Shown here: in pieces, positions 1-6,965 of the stretch | Layout of the letters: every line of letters begins with the position of its first letter | How positions within the stretch are numbered: the stretch's first letter is position 1 | Source: Marinosulfonomonas sp. | Lineage (GTDB): Bacteria; Pseudomonadota; Alphaproteobacteria; Rhodobacterales; Rhodobacteraceae | Assembly: GCA_019090845.1 (NCBI GenBank) | Contig: JAHRVD010000353.1 | Span: 1-9,310, forward strand | Direction of reading: 5' to 3' | Length of the DNA: 9,310 bases | Made by a program: the position numbers and the translations under genes | Notes under the pieces: generated by a model | What the model saw: the letters and a program-made list of their open reading frames with translations, nothing else | Databases searched by the model: none | Told to the model about the DNA's origin: nothing

Positions 1-2
1 AA

Positions 3-1391
3 ATGGCATCTTATGACGTAATCATCATCGGCGCTGGCCCCGGCGGCTATGTCTGCGCCATCCACTGTGCTCAGCTGGGCCTGAAAACGGCCGTCGTTGA
101 GGGGCGCGAAACCCTTGGCGGAACCTGCCTGAACGTTGGCTGCATTCCCTCCAAGGCGCTGTTGCACGCAACCCACATGTTGCATGAAGCCCAGCACAAT
201 TTCCCGGTAATGGGACTAAAAGGAAAATCCCCCTCTGTCGATTGGAAGACGATGCTTTCTTACAAGGATGACGTCATTAGCCAGAACACGAAGGGCATCG
301 AATTTCTGTTCAAAAAGAACAAGATAGATTGGCTGAAAGGATGGGGCAGCATCCCTGCCCCCGGCCAAGTCAAAGTTGGGCAAGAGGTTCATAACACCCG
401 AAATATCGTAATCGCTACCGGGTCCGAAAGCGCGTCTCTTTCCGGCGTGACTGTCGATGAAAAGGTCGTTGTCACGTCAACCGGCGCATTGGAACTGGGC
501 AAAATCCCAAAGAAACTGGTGGTGATCGGTGCAGGTGTGATCGGCCTTGAAATGGGGTCTGTCTATGCCCGGCTTGGCGCCGAAGTTACGGTTGTGGAAT
601 ATCTTGACGCCATCACCCCCGGGATGGATGCGGAGGTTCAAAAAACCTTCCAAAGAATTCTTAAGAAACAGGGGCTTAAGTTCATCATGGGGGCCGCCGT
701 TCAGGGCGTGGATGCCACCAAAACGAAAGCCAAAACAACCTATAAGCTGCGCAAAGACGACAGCGAGCACGTGCTGGACTCTGACACAGTTCTATTGGCC
801 ACCGGGCGCATACCTTTCACCGACGGCCTTGGTCTAGAGCAGCTTGGCGTCAAGCTGACAGAGCGCGGGCAAATTGAAACCGATACACAATGGAAAACCA
901 GTGTTGCGGGCATCTATGCCATTGGCGACGCGATCGAGGGGCCGATGCTTGCCCATAAGGCCGAAGACGAAGGCATGGCCACCGCCGAAGTTCTGGCAGG
1001 CAAACATGGACACGTGAACTATGGCGTGATCCCCGGCGTGATCTATACGTCCCCCGAGGTTTCCAGTGTCGGTAAAACTGAACAGGACCTGAAGAACGAG
1101 GGCCGTGAGTATAAGGTTGGAAAGTTCCCCTTTATGGGCAACGGGCGCGCAAAGGCCGTTTTTCAGGGCGAGGGTTTTGTAAAAATTCTGGCCGACAAAT
1201 CATCGGACCGTATCCTTGGCGCGCATATCATTGGCCCTGCAGCAGGTGACCTGATCCATGAGATTTGCGTCGCGATGGAATTTGGTGCCTCGGCACAGGA
1301 TCTGGCACTTACCTGCCATGCCCATCCGACCTATTCAGAAGCGGTTCGCGAAGCAGCGCTTGCTTGCGGCGATGGTGCAATTCACGCCTAG
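3..1391 (+). CDS. lpdA: Dihydrolipoyl dehydrogenase (E3 of 2-oxo-acid dehydrogenase complexes)
   Basis: This FAD flavoenzyme reoxidises dihydrolipoyl groups of the E2 subunit of pyruvate or 2-oxoglutarate dehydrogenase (or of glycine cleavage H protein) and passes the electrons to NAD+ in the cytoplasm. The 462-residue protein is full length for the family. An FAD-binding GAGPGG motif lies at residues 10-15. The redox-active disulfide is in [13 protein letters not shown], with Cys42 and Cys47. The NAD-binding GAGVIG motif is at 176-181, and a second FAD contact (AIGD) follows further on. The C-terminal dimerisation domain ends with the catalytic HPTYSE motif, His441 and Glu446. Only two bases precede the ATG, so the ribosome site cannot be judged. 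Upstream genes, probably E1/E2 of a complex, would lie outside the window. The downstream gene is convergent, so lpdA is likely last in its operon. Which complex it serves cannot be told from sequence alone. Confidence 0.96.
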   Translation: MASYDVIIIGAGPGGYVCAIHCAQLGLKTAVVEGRETLGGTCLNVGCIPSKALLHATHMLHEAQHNFPVMGLKGKSPSVDWKTMLSYKDDVISQNTKGIEFLFKKNKIDWLKGWGSIPAPGQVKVGQEVHNTRNIVIATGSESASLSGVTVDEKVVVTSTGALELGKIPKKLVVIGAGVIGLEMGSVYARLGAEVTVVEYLDAITPGMDAEVQKTFQRILKKQGLKFIMGAAVQGVDATKTKAKTTYKLRKDDSEHVLDSDTVLLATGRIPFTDGLGLEQLGVKLTERGQIETDTQWKTSVAGIYAIGDAIEGPMLAHKAEDEGMATAEVLAGKHGHVNYGVIPGVIYTSPEVSSVGKTEQDLKNEGREYKVGKFPFMGNGRAKAVFQGEGFVKILADKSSDRILGAHIIGPAAGDLIHEICVAMEFGASAQDLALTCHAHPTYSEAVREAALACGDGAIHA

Positions 1392-1401
1392 GAACAGTAT
1401 T

Positions 1402-1433
1402 CGATCCGGCTGAAAATTTCGCAGGCCGGATCG
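1402..1433. terminator. Perfect 9-bp hairpin between convergent lpdA and gntR genes
   Basis: CGATCCGGC (1402-1410) and GCCGGATCG (1425-1433) form a perfect 9-bp stem around a 14-nt loop. It begins 10 nt after the lpdA stop and ends 12 nt before the end of the convergent GntR gene. No T-run follows on either strand, so it is not a classic intrinsic terminator. It may act as a bidirectional transcript-end or 3'-stabilising structure. Confidence 0.45.
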
Positions 1434-1445
1434 CCACGCATGGCA

Positions 1446-2096
1446 TCAGCCAACCAACATCCGTAACCCCCCGGCGACATCGTTGCGTATCGCCGCCTTT
1501 AAACCCTGCTCATCCCCTGCCCTTAGGGCCGTCAGGATTGCACGATGTTGGAAAGGCGCCTCGGTTCGCTGCATCCGGCCGTATAGCTTGCGCATCGTCG
1601 GCCCCAACTGCAACCAGACGGTTTCGGCCATTGCAAGCATCGCGGGGGCTTGCGCGCGCAAATAGATCGTCCGGTGGAATTCTAAGTTCGTGCGGATATA
1701 GCCAACCGCGTCCCCCTTGGCGACGACCTCTGATACGGTCGAGTTGATTGCCGAAAGTCGTTCGATTAGCGCAATATGCGCGCGTGGCAATGCACGGCTT
1801 GCCAGCTCTGGCTCAAGCAATGCCCGCACCGAGGCCAGCTCTTCAATCCGTTCGTTGCTCAGGTCCGGCGTACTGACCCGGCCCGAAGCAGACAGGCTTA
1901 ATGCACCTTCGGCCACAAGACGGCGCACAGCTTCACGCGCGGGCGTCATCGAGACGCCAAATTGTTTGCCAATACCGCGCAGCGTCAGCGATATCCCGGG
2001 TTCCAGTTCGCCGTGCATTATCTGCACGCGCAGGGTGCGATAGACCCGGTCGTGGGCCAACATAACCGCATCTAAATTTCGAGCTTGATTGGGCAT
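1446..2096 (-). CDS. GntR-family transcriptional regulator, FadR/FCD subfamily
   Basis: This is a DNA-binding regulator of 216 residues, normal for the subfamily. The N-terminal winged helix-turn-helix spans about residues 15-77; it includes the pattern GVSMTPAREAVRRLVAEGAL, a very typical GntR recognition helix. An all-helical FCD effector domain follows at about 85-213. FCD domains usually bind a metal and a carboxylate ligand; here the FH motif (His141) and QHRAIL (His184) are present, while the usual third His near the C-terminus appears to be Asp206. The start at 2096 was chosen as the first ATG; Met12 is an alternative, and no clear Shine-Dalgarno sequence is visible. It lies 31 nt downstream of the metallopeptidase gene on the same strand. 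A perfect 12-bp palindrome sits 7 bp before its start, suggesting autoregulation. The effector and targets are unknown. Confidence 0.9.
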   Translation of the reverse strand: MPNQARNLDAVMLAHDRVYRTLRVQIMHGELEPGISLTLRGIGKQFGVSMTPAREAVRRLVAEGALSLSASGRVSTPDLSNERIEELASVRALLEPELASRALPRAHIALIERLSAINSTVSEVVAKGDAVGYIRTNLEFHRTIYLRAQAPAMLAMAETVWLQLGPTMRKLYGRMQRTEAPFQHRAILTALRAGDEQGLKAAIRNDVAGGLRMLVG

Positions 2097-2102
2097 GCAG
2101 CA

Positions 2103-2114
2103 TTGTGATCACAA
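2103..2114. promoter_or_regulatory. Perfect palindrome TTGTGATCACAA, candidate GntR operator
   Basis: TTGTGA/TCACAA is a 12-bp perfect inverted repeat ending in the 31-nt gap upstream of the GntR-family start codon. FadR-subfamily regulators commonly recognise short palindromes with GT...AC half sites, which this fits (TTGT...ACAA). The position suggests autoregulation from an internal promoter. Site assignment is inference. Confidence 0.5.
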
Positions 2115-2127
2115 ATGTTCGTCAGCG

Positions 2128-2820
2128 TCAATTGTCGAAACGATACCCATGCAACTGTTTGCCATTCGTGCGCAACCACCCGCGCGGACTGGCATAATTC
2201 GGACAAATCGTATCGACGATTTTCCAGTAGGCTGGCGAATGGTTCATTTCGCTCAGGTGCGCGACCTCATGGGCGGCGACATAATCCAGCACCGGTCTTG
2301 GCGCCAACACCAGCCGCCATGAAAACATCAGGTTTCCATTACTGGTGCACGACCCCCATCTGGACCGCGTATCGCGCAGCGTGATGCGGGCATAGGCCTG
2401 CCCTGTGCGCGCAGAAAAGGTATCGCAGGCATCTGCCAGTCGTTGCCGTGCAAGGGTTTTCAAAAACCCGGCCAACCGCGCAGGTGCGCGATCTGGATCG
2501 CCGGGCACCAGCAAACACCGGCCATCAAATCTAACAGACCGGGCACGCGCGGACAGGATCGGTGTTTGCGCCCCTTCAAACAGGATCATGCCACCAATGC
2601 ACGGGGTAACGGCAGCTGCCCGGTCCGAAAGGTTTAGTCGTATCCAGTCTTCTTTTGCCCTGACAAACTGCTCGACTTCGCGCAGCGGCGTCCACCCAGG
2701 CGCAGTTGTCGTCACCCGGCCATCAAGTTGGGAAACACGCAGCGAGATCCGTTTGGCGCGCGAATTACGGCGCATTGAAACGACAATATCCGGGCTACCC
2801 TCCAGTATCACTTTGTCCAT
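2128..2820 (-). CDS. YgjP-like (DUF45/SprT-like) M48-type zinc metallopeptidase
   Basis: This is a predicted cytoplasmic zinc-dependent metallopeptidase of the YgjP/DUF45 family (PF01863), of uncertain physiological substrate. From the chosen start it has 230 residues, usual for the family. The N-terminal part carries the family pattern RRNSRAKRISLRV (17-29). The strongly conserved RWGSC motif is at 154-158. The gluzincin motif HEVAH is at 184-188 (His184, Glu185, His188), with His194 in EMNHSPAYW as the likely third ligand. The frame is open back to a TTG at 2850, but the ATG at 2820 is preferred: it is preceded by GGCGGAA at a suitable distance, and family members begin near this point. There is no signal peptide or membrane segment. 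It precedes the GntR gene on the same strand and is divergent from the TIGR02300 gene; no functional link to either is evident. Confidence 0.9.
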   Translation of the reverse strand: MDKVILEGSPDIVVSMRRNSRAKRISLRVSQLDGRVTTTAPGWTPLREVEQFVRAKEDWIRLNLSDRAAAVTPCIGGMILFEGAQTPILSARARSVRFDGRCLLVPGDPDRAPARLAGFLKTLARQRLADACDTFSARTGQAYARITLRDTRSRWGSCTSNGNLMFSWRLVLAPRPVLDYVAAHEVAHLSEMNHSPAYWKIVDTICPNYASPRGWLRTNGKQLHGYRFDN

Positions 2821-2911
2821 AATTTCCGCCGAAACTGCATTTGGGTCCAAACTTAACCCAGCGCGTTATACGTTGCACTACCCACATACGCTAATTTCAA
2901 AGCGAAAGCCT

Positions 2912-2940
2912 TTGACACCCCGCCACCATTGTGGCACAGC
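2912..2940 (+). promoter_or_regulatory. Possible sigma70-type promoter for the TIGR02300 gene
   Basis: A perfect -35 hexamer TTGACA lies at 2912-2917, 65 bp before the ATG at 2983. Seventeen bases later is CACAGC, a poor -10, although -10 elements are loosely conserved in alphaproteobacteria. The spacer contains a short CCAC-CATT-GTGG inverted repeat. The call rests almost entirely on the -35 match and its position in the divergent 162-bp intergenic region. Confidence 0.35.
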
Positions 2941-2982
2941 GCAGCAATCCTTGAATTTGTAGCCCGTAGAAAGGTATTTCAC

Positions 2983-3315
2983 ATGCCCAAAGAAGAATGG
3001 GGCGTAAAGCGGATTTGCCCAACCACGGGTCAGCGCTTTTACGATCTGAAAAAGACCCCGATTGTCAGCCCTTATACTGGCGAGCGTGTAGTTTTGGACG
3101 CCAATACGCGCACCCGAGTTGCAGCAGTCGAAAAGCCAGAGCAAAAAGAAGAAGCAGAAGATCTGACAGAAAACGTCGACCTTCTTGATGACAACGACGA
3201 TGATGACGCTACGGATTCTGATGTCAGTGATGAACTTCTTGAAGATGACGACGACGATGACACGGTGTCTCTTGACGAGATTGCCGATGTTCCGGCGGAT
3301 ACCGACGAAACCTGA
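2983..3315 (+). CDS. TIGR02300 family protein (FYDLxK motif, acidic tail)
   Basis: This small alphaproteobacterial protein of unknown function has 110 residues. The conserved N-terminal block contains WGVKR, CPTTG, FYDLKKTPIVSPYTGE (about residues 6-34). It resembles a zinc ribbon in which three of four cysteines have been replaced: only Cys12 remains, with CPTTG and SPYTG where CPxCG-like knuckles would be. From about residue 50 the chain is Glu/Asp-rich with almost no basic residues, including runs such as EDDDDDD, and is probably disordered. The frame stays open upstream to 2929, but the start at 2983 is chosen because family members begin MxKxEwGxKR and an AAGG Shine-Dalgarno-like sequence stands 8 nt before it. 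It is divergent from the metallopeptidase gene and 84 nt upstream of tRNA-Ala. The role is unknown; nucleic-acid or protein binding by the acidic tail is only a guess. Confidence 0.88.
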   Translation: MPKEEWGVKRICPTTGQRFYDLKKTPIVSPYTGERVVLDANTRTRVAAVEKPEQKEEAEDLTENVDLLDDNDDDDATDSDVSDELLEDDDDDDTVSLDEIADVPADTDET

Positions 3316-3325
3316 TTGAATTGGC

Positions 3326-3353
3326 GGGAATTATTCCCTTGATTTGATTTTCG
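3326..3353 (+). terminator. Short inverted repeat plus T-rich run after TIGR02300 gene
   Basis: GGGAA-TTA-TTCCC (3326-3338) forms a 5-bp stem 10 nt after the stop codon and is followed by a T-rich stretch (3339-3351). The stem is short and A/T-containing, so it would be a weak intrinsic terminator at best. The T-rich stretch could alternatively be part of a promoter for the tRNA, since TTGATT occurs at 3339. Confidence 0.3.
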
Positions 3354-3373
3354 CCATTTCATAGACACACCAA

Positions 3374-3394
3374 GCGAAGGGGCAACCCCTTCGC
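3374..3394 (+). other. Perfect 9-bp hairpin abutting the tRNA-Ala 5' end
   Basis: GCGAAGGGG (3374-3382) and CCCCTTCGC (3386-3394) pair perfectly around a CAA loop. Only five bases (AAGAT) separate it from the first base of the tRNA. There is no T-run. It could be a terminator for upstream transcripts or, if tRNA transcription starts upstream of it, a 5'-leader helix of the pre-tRNA removed by RNase P. Confidence 0.6.
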
Positions 3395-3399
3395 AAGAT

Positions 3400-3475
<76 letters not shown>

Positions 3476-3781
3476 AAATTCATTAAATCAATACCTTAGT
3501 GGTTGTTTGCGCCCATCGCGACAACCGAGTAAGACTTTTTACGTTCAAAATCCCAATATCTGAGCCTATCCAGACACGGCAGTTAGTACTTTCGCGGGCC
3601 CATCCCAAGGCATCTTCATCCAAATGCAAAAGTATCGGACATCAAAGTGTCTGTCGGCACACTCATTCCCGATTGTGGATGAAGAATACGCTCGCCATTT
3701 TAGCCACCCGTTCCCGATATCAAGTTTCCTCCTTTTTCCCCTCTGCCAGGAACCAGCCAAAAAAGAACGTGTCCGGTATTG

Positions 3782-3850
3782 CCCCGACCCGCCAACCGTC
3801 GCCAGAAGGGAAAAGGTGCCCAACCACTCAACCATCAATTTGCGTTCCAT
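3782..3850 (-). pseudogene. Aquaporin / MIP-family N-terminal remnant
   Basis: Reading from an ATG at 3850, the first 23 residues, MERKLMVEWLGTFSLLATVG and on to GSG, closely match the opening of bacterial aquaporin-type channels, in which a basic start is followed by AEFLGTxxLLATVVGSG as the first membrane helix. A Shine-Dalgarno-like AGGA stands 7 nt upstream. After the GSG the frame continues to 3566 but becomes Arg/Lys/Trp-rich and no longer resembles a channel: no NPA motif and no further membrane helices are visible in any frame. An intact gene would be about 230 residues. The remnant begins 15 nt after the stop of the dehydratase remnant, so the two were probably consecutive genes. The family assignment rests on one short segment. 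Confidence 0.55.
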
Positions 3851-3865
3851 TGAGTTTCCTATGCG

Positions 3866-4036
3866 TTATTTATCGTTAACAAGGGCACAAAAGCGGCCTG
3901 TATCGACATTCCTGCCCGTTACAAAGGTAACAATAGTATTACCTCTCACACCAATCCGGCCATTGAGAATGGCAGCAATACCCACCGCAGCAACGGGTTC
4001 AATCACGAATTTGAATTGTTGAAATGCAAAACGCAT
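3866..4036 (-). pseudogene. C-terminal remnant of a threonine/serine dehydratase-like PLP enzyme
   Basis: A 56-residue minus-strand segment starting near AMRFAF and ending NDK-stop matches the end of the catalytic domain of fold-type II PLP enzymes (threonine/serine dehydratase, EutB-like). The telltale pieces are FVIEPVAAVGIAAILNGRI, then VRGNTIVTFV, then TGRNVDTGRFCALV, corresponding to the family pattern VEPsGAvglAAlLaGk...GktvvvvvsGGNvD. The conserved GGN is GRN here, and the usual SGA/GGA is VAA. The same frame has a TGA about 14 codons upstream. The N-terminal two thirds, with the PLP lysine, are not visible nearby. It is therefore a broken gene. Substrate specificity cannot be inferred. 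Confidence 0.7.
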
Positions 4037-4269
4037 GGCCGGCCCCGATGCGGAGGTGTGCAGGTTGGTAAAATATCAATTCGATTGAAGGTTCTGCCCT
4101 CGACTTTGTCTGGCTACCCTTCTGTGCTCAGGTGTTCCGGCTTTCTGAAAGCAACGAGGCATCAAAGGGAAATCTACTACGCCGCCAATCTTGGCGAGGT
4201 GAACAACTTTATTGGATTCTTATTGGCGGATTGTTGCGATGCCCGCTTGGACAACTGTTCGGAAATCAT

Positions 4270-4402
4270 GACACTTCTGCAGCCACCTGATCCAGCGCAG
4301 GGCATAATCCAATACCTCTGACGACGGACAGATAATAAAGCCACGCCAGAATTTCGGATACTTCACATGGGACAAACAGCCAGACACATCCCTGTTATTC
4401 AT
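4270..4402 (-). pseudogene. Possible LysR-type regulator C-terminal scrap
   Basis: Part of a minus-strand frame reads RGFIICPSSEVLDYALRWIR then WLQ, which resembles the last strand and helix of LysR effector domains (hydrophobic strand, a CP or YP, then xxALRxFRxWL). No helix-turn-helix or other LysR part is seen. The match is short and tentative, and chance similarity is possible. Confidence 0.25.
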
Positions 4403-4506
4403 CCAAACGATCTATTCTACTGCAATTAGTGAAGGTAACGTGGCAAAGACCTTCGCCCGACAATGAAAGCAGATCAATGATAGCAACCTATTCCGAAGAC
4501 TACACC

Positions 4507-5664
4507 ATGAGCATCGGGACTGATTACCCAGAATTGCGCGATGCCCTGCGAAAGCTATGCGCCGATTATCCACCCGAATATTGGCGCGCGCTGGATAAGG
4601 AAGAAGGCTATCCGGACGCATTCGTTAAGGCGATGAGCGACGGGGGTTATTTGTCTTCGCTGATACCAGAGGAATACGGCGGGCTGGGGCTTCCGTTTCG
4701 CGCCGCTCAACTTATCCTTCAGACAGTTCACGAAGAAGGGTGCAATGCGGGCGCCTGTTTTGCCCAGATGTATACAATGGGGACGGTTCTTAAGCACGGC
4801 AATGCAGACCAGAAACAGCGCTATCTGCCCAAAATTGCCACAGGCGAACTGCGCTTGCAGGCCTTTGGTGTCACCGAGCCAGGGGCTGGTTCGGAAACGC
4901 TAAAGCTCAAGACACGGGCAGTGCGACACGGTGATAAATATCTGATCAACGGTCAGAAAATCTGGACGTCACGCGTTGCCCATTCGGATCTGATGCTGCT
5001 GCTGGCGCGCACCACACCGCTTGACGAAGTGAAGCACCGAAAGCATGGCTTGTCGGTGTTTCTGCTCGACATCAAACAGGCGCTAAAAGATGGCACCGTC
5101 GAGATTAAGCCAATCGACATTATGACCAACCATCTGACCTATGAAGTATTTTTCAACGATGCCGTTGTACCTGCCGCCGATCTGATCGGTGAAGAGGGTG
5201 AAGGTTTTTCCTACATCCTGTCCAGCATGAACGCAGAGCGCACCCTTGCCTGTGGTATCGCGATCGGCACGGGCAACTGGTTAACCAAAAAGGCCGTCGA
5301 CTATGCCAATGAGCGCATCGTGTTCGGCAATCCGATTGCAAAAAATCAAGGTATCCAGTTCCCAATTGCTCAGGCTTACGCCGAAGTTGACGCAGCAGAC
5401 CTGATGGCACGCCGCGCCGCCGCCCTGCTGGATGCGGGGCAGGCCTGCGGATACGAGGCAAATGCCGCCAAGCACATGGCCGCCGACGCAGCATGGAGCG
5501 CCGCCGATACCTGTATGCAGACATTTGGCGGATTTGGCGTCGCGCGCGAGTATGATGTCGAAAGGGTCTGGCGCGAGATACGTCATTTGCGGACAGCACC
5601 GATTTCAACCAACCTGATCCTTGCATTTATTGCGCAAAAACTCGGCATGCCGAAGTCCTACTAG
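4507..5664 (+). CDS. Acyl-CoA dehydrogenase (first of tandem pair)
   Basis: This FAD enzyme is predicted to oxidise an acyl-CoA to its 2-enoyl-CoA and to pass electrons to electron-transfer flavoprotein. The 385 residues are normal for the family. The N-terminal helical domain contains IPEEYGGLGLP (53-63). The FAD/substrate segment FGVTEPGAGSE is at 120-130, with NGQKIWTS at 148-155. The C-terminal domain has QTFGGFGVAREYDVERVWR (338-356). The MCAD-type catalytic Glu near the C-terminus is absent (APISTN at 364-369). Glu244 in NAERTL matches the position of the base in isovaleryl-CoA dehydrogenase, so it is probably the catalytic residue. The frame opens at a GTG at 4429, with ATGs at 4477 and 4507; 4507 best fits family length, although 4477 has GAAAG upstream. 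A second acyl-CoA dehydrogenase follows 68 nt later. The substrate is unknown. Confidence 0.9.
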   Translation: MSIGTDYPELRDALRKLCADYPPEYWRALDKEEGYPDAFVKAMSDGGYLSSLIPEEYGGLGLPFRAAQLILQTVHEEGCNAGACFAQMYTMGTVLKHGNADQKQRYLPKIATGELRLQAFGVTEPGAGSETLKLKTRAVRHGDKYLINGQKIWTSRVAHSDLMLLLARTTPLDEVKHRKHGLSVFLLDIKQALKDGTVEIKPIDIMTNHLTYEVFFNDAVVPAADLIGEEGEGFSYILSSMNAERTLACGIAIGTGNWLTKKAVDYANERIVFGNPIAKNQGIQFPIAQAYAEVDAADLMARRAAALLDAGQACGYEANAAKHMAADAAWSAADTCMQTFGGFGVAREYDVERVWREIRHLRTAPISTNLILAFIAQKLGMPKSY

Positions 5665-5719
5665 CGCGGATAATTCCGGCAGGTACCGAACACTATATCT
5701 ACAAAATAATGACGTCCAC

Positions 5720-5725
5720 AGGAGG
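5720..5725 (+). promoter_or_regulatory. Strong Shine-Dalgarno that fixes the second acyl-CoA dehydrogenase start
   Basis: AGGAGG ends 7 nt before the ATG at 5733. It selects that codon over the in-frame ATG at 5709, which lies upstream of the Shine-Dalgarno sequence and has no ribosome site of its own. Confidence 0.85.
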
Positions 5726-5732
5726 ATTGGAA

Positions 5733-6887
5733 ATGCGCACAGATCGGGATTTTGGATTTACTGAAGAGCAACTATTGCTGCGGGATTCCGTCAGAGATTT
5801 CGTGCGAAAGGAAATGCCTGACGAATACGCCAGACGTTGCGACCGGGAAAAAATTGCGCCCCTTGATGTCTTTGACAATATGGCGGAATTGGGCTGGATG
5901 GGCGTCGCGATTCCCGAGGAATACGGCGGCTCTGGTCTGGGCTTCGTCGAGCTCGGCATCATCCAGGAAGAGCTTTCCTACGGCCTGCTAGAGCTTGCGG
6001 TATTGTTCTACCGCGCCACGGTTCACGGCGCGCATTCCTTGCTGACCTATGGCACCGAGGAACAACGCCAAAAATACCTTCCGCTTATCGCGGCCGGAAA
6101 ATTCAAATCATCCATGAGCCTGACCGAACCAAATGCCGGATCAGATGCAGCCGGGGTTCAGACGCGGGCCGTGCGTGACGGCGACCACTATATCATCAAC
6201 GGTGCCAAGGTCTTTAATTCGCAAATCGACATTGCCGACAGAACCGTGTTGGTGACGCGCACAGACCCGGATGTAGCGCAGCACAAAGGCATCAGCCTGT
6301 TCTTCGTGGATCCCAAAAGCCCCGGCGTTACGATTGAGCGGATTGATACGCTGTGTTTTCGTTCCGTGGGCACCAATCGCGTCACTTACGAAAACGTTCG
6401 GGTGCACAAGGATGACCTGCTGGGCGAGTTGAACGGCGGTTGGAAAAACCTGATGACCAACCTTAACAAAGAACGGTTTTCCCTATGTGCACAGGTCACC
6501 GGGGCGGCGCAGGCAGCGATGGATTGTGCGCTGCAATATGCCAAGGATCGTGTGCAGTTTGGCAAGCCGATCGCTAATTTTCAGGTGATCCAGCATAAGC
6601 TGGCAGACATGCAGATCGCCGTACATACCTCGCGTATGCTGACCTATGATCTGGCCCGCCGGCTTGATGCTGGTGTCACTTGCCGCAAAGAGGCGTCGGT
6701 TGCCAAGGTGTTCACATCCGAGGCATATTTCCGGGTTGCCGATGAAGGGATGCAGATACTTGGCGGATACTCGATGACGCCGGATTTCCCGATGGAGCGA
6801 CACTATCGCGATGCCCGCCTGATGCGTATTGGCGGCGGGGCCAGCGAAGTAATGCGCAATTCAATCGCCAAGGATCTGGGGCTCTAG
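5733..6887 (+). CDS. Acyl-CoA dehydrogenase (second of tandem pair)
   Basis: This is a second FAD-dependent acyl-CoA dehydrogenase, 384 residues long. IPEEYGGSGLG lies at 60-70, the FAD/substrate segment SLTEPNAGSD at 129-138 and NGAKVF at 156-161. DRVQFGKPI is at 272-280, QILGGYS at 341-347, and the C-terminal RIGGGASEVMRN at 365-376. As in the upstream paralogue, the MCAD-type catalytic Glu is replaced (Gly in GGGASE), and Glu247 in NKERFS is the likely base, as in isovaleryl-CoA dehydrogenase. The two neighbours share only scattered family motifs, so they are not a recent duplication. They could act on successive or different substrates, or form a hetero-oligomer. The gene probably shares a transcript with the upstream one and ends at a strong terminator 21 nt after its stop. 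No substrate-defining residue can be read with confidence. Confidence 0.93.
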   Translation: MRTDRDFGFTEEQLLLRDSVRDFVRKEMPDEYARRCDREKIAPLDVFDNMAELGWMGVAIPEEYGGSGLGFVELGIIQEELSYGLLELAVLFYRATVHGAHSLLTYGTEEQRQKYLPLIAAGKFKSSMSLTEPNAGSDAAGVQTRAVRDGDHYIINGAKVFNSQIDIADRTVLVTRTDPDVAQHKGISLFFVDPKSPGVTIERIDTLCFRSVGTNRVTYENVRVHKDDLLGELNGGWKNLMTNLNKERFSLCAQVTGAAQAAMDCALQYAKDRVQFGKPIANFQVIQHKLADMQIAVHTSRMLTYDLARRLDAGVTCRKEASVAKVFTSEAYFRVADEGMQILGGYSMTPDFPMERHYRDARLMRIGGGASEVMRNSIAKDLGL

Positions 6888-6908
6888 CACGATAAATCCG
6901 GGGCTTAC

Positions 6909-6965
6909 GAAATGGCCGCGCTTCACGGTGCCCCTTGTAACGCGGCCATTTCAACTTTCTTTTTC
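6909..6965 (+). terminator. Strong intrinsic terminator after the acyl-CoA dehydrogenase operon
   Basis: GAAATGGCCGCG (6909-6920) and CGCGGCCATTTC (6941-6952) form a perfect 12-bp stem with a 20-nt loop, followed by the T-rich run AACTTTCTTTTT. The T-run reaches into the last codons of the convergent DUF2182 gene. No T-run follows on the minus strand, so it mainly serves the plus strand. Confidence 0.85.

Larger units (their letters stand above)
3476..4506. other. Gene-poor decayed region of about 1 kb
   Basis: No intact gene is convincing here. The open frames in this stretch lack recognisable domains over their length. Three minus-strand segments resemble parts of known families (listed separately): an aquaporin N-terminus, a PLP-dehydratase C-terminus, and possibly a LysR-type C-terminus. 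They lie in one orientation, as expected of an old operon that has decayed by deletions and frameshifts. Parts of the region, especially 3480-3780 and 4080-4260, show nothing I can identify. The promoter of the downstream acyl-CoA dehydrogenase should lie near its right end, but none stands out. Confidence 0.7.

Noticed and set aside
1265..1747. Plus-strand open frame spanning the lpdA end and the GntR region
   Set aside because: Its Arg/Ser/Pro-rich translation has no recognisable domain and it overlaps two well-supported genes.
3339..3367. TTGATT-N17-TAGACA as a tRNA-Ala promoter
   Set aside because: Both hexamers are poor matches; it is mentioned only as an alternative reading of the T-rich run.
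3566..3781. Continuation of the aquaporin-like frame to its stop, as a complete 94-residue protein
   Set aside because: Only the first 23 residues resemble a known family; the remainder is basic, Trp-rich and without membrane helices, more like frameshifted or unrelated sequence than a real small protein.
4429..4506. N-terminal extension of the first acyl-CoA dehydrogenase from a GTG at 4429
   Set aside because: The added 26 residues are unlike the family, and the ATG at 4507 gives normal length; the ATG at 4477 cannot be fully excluded.
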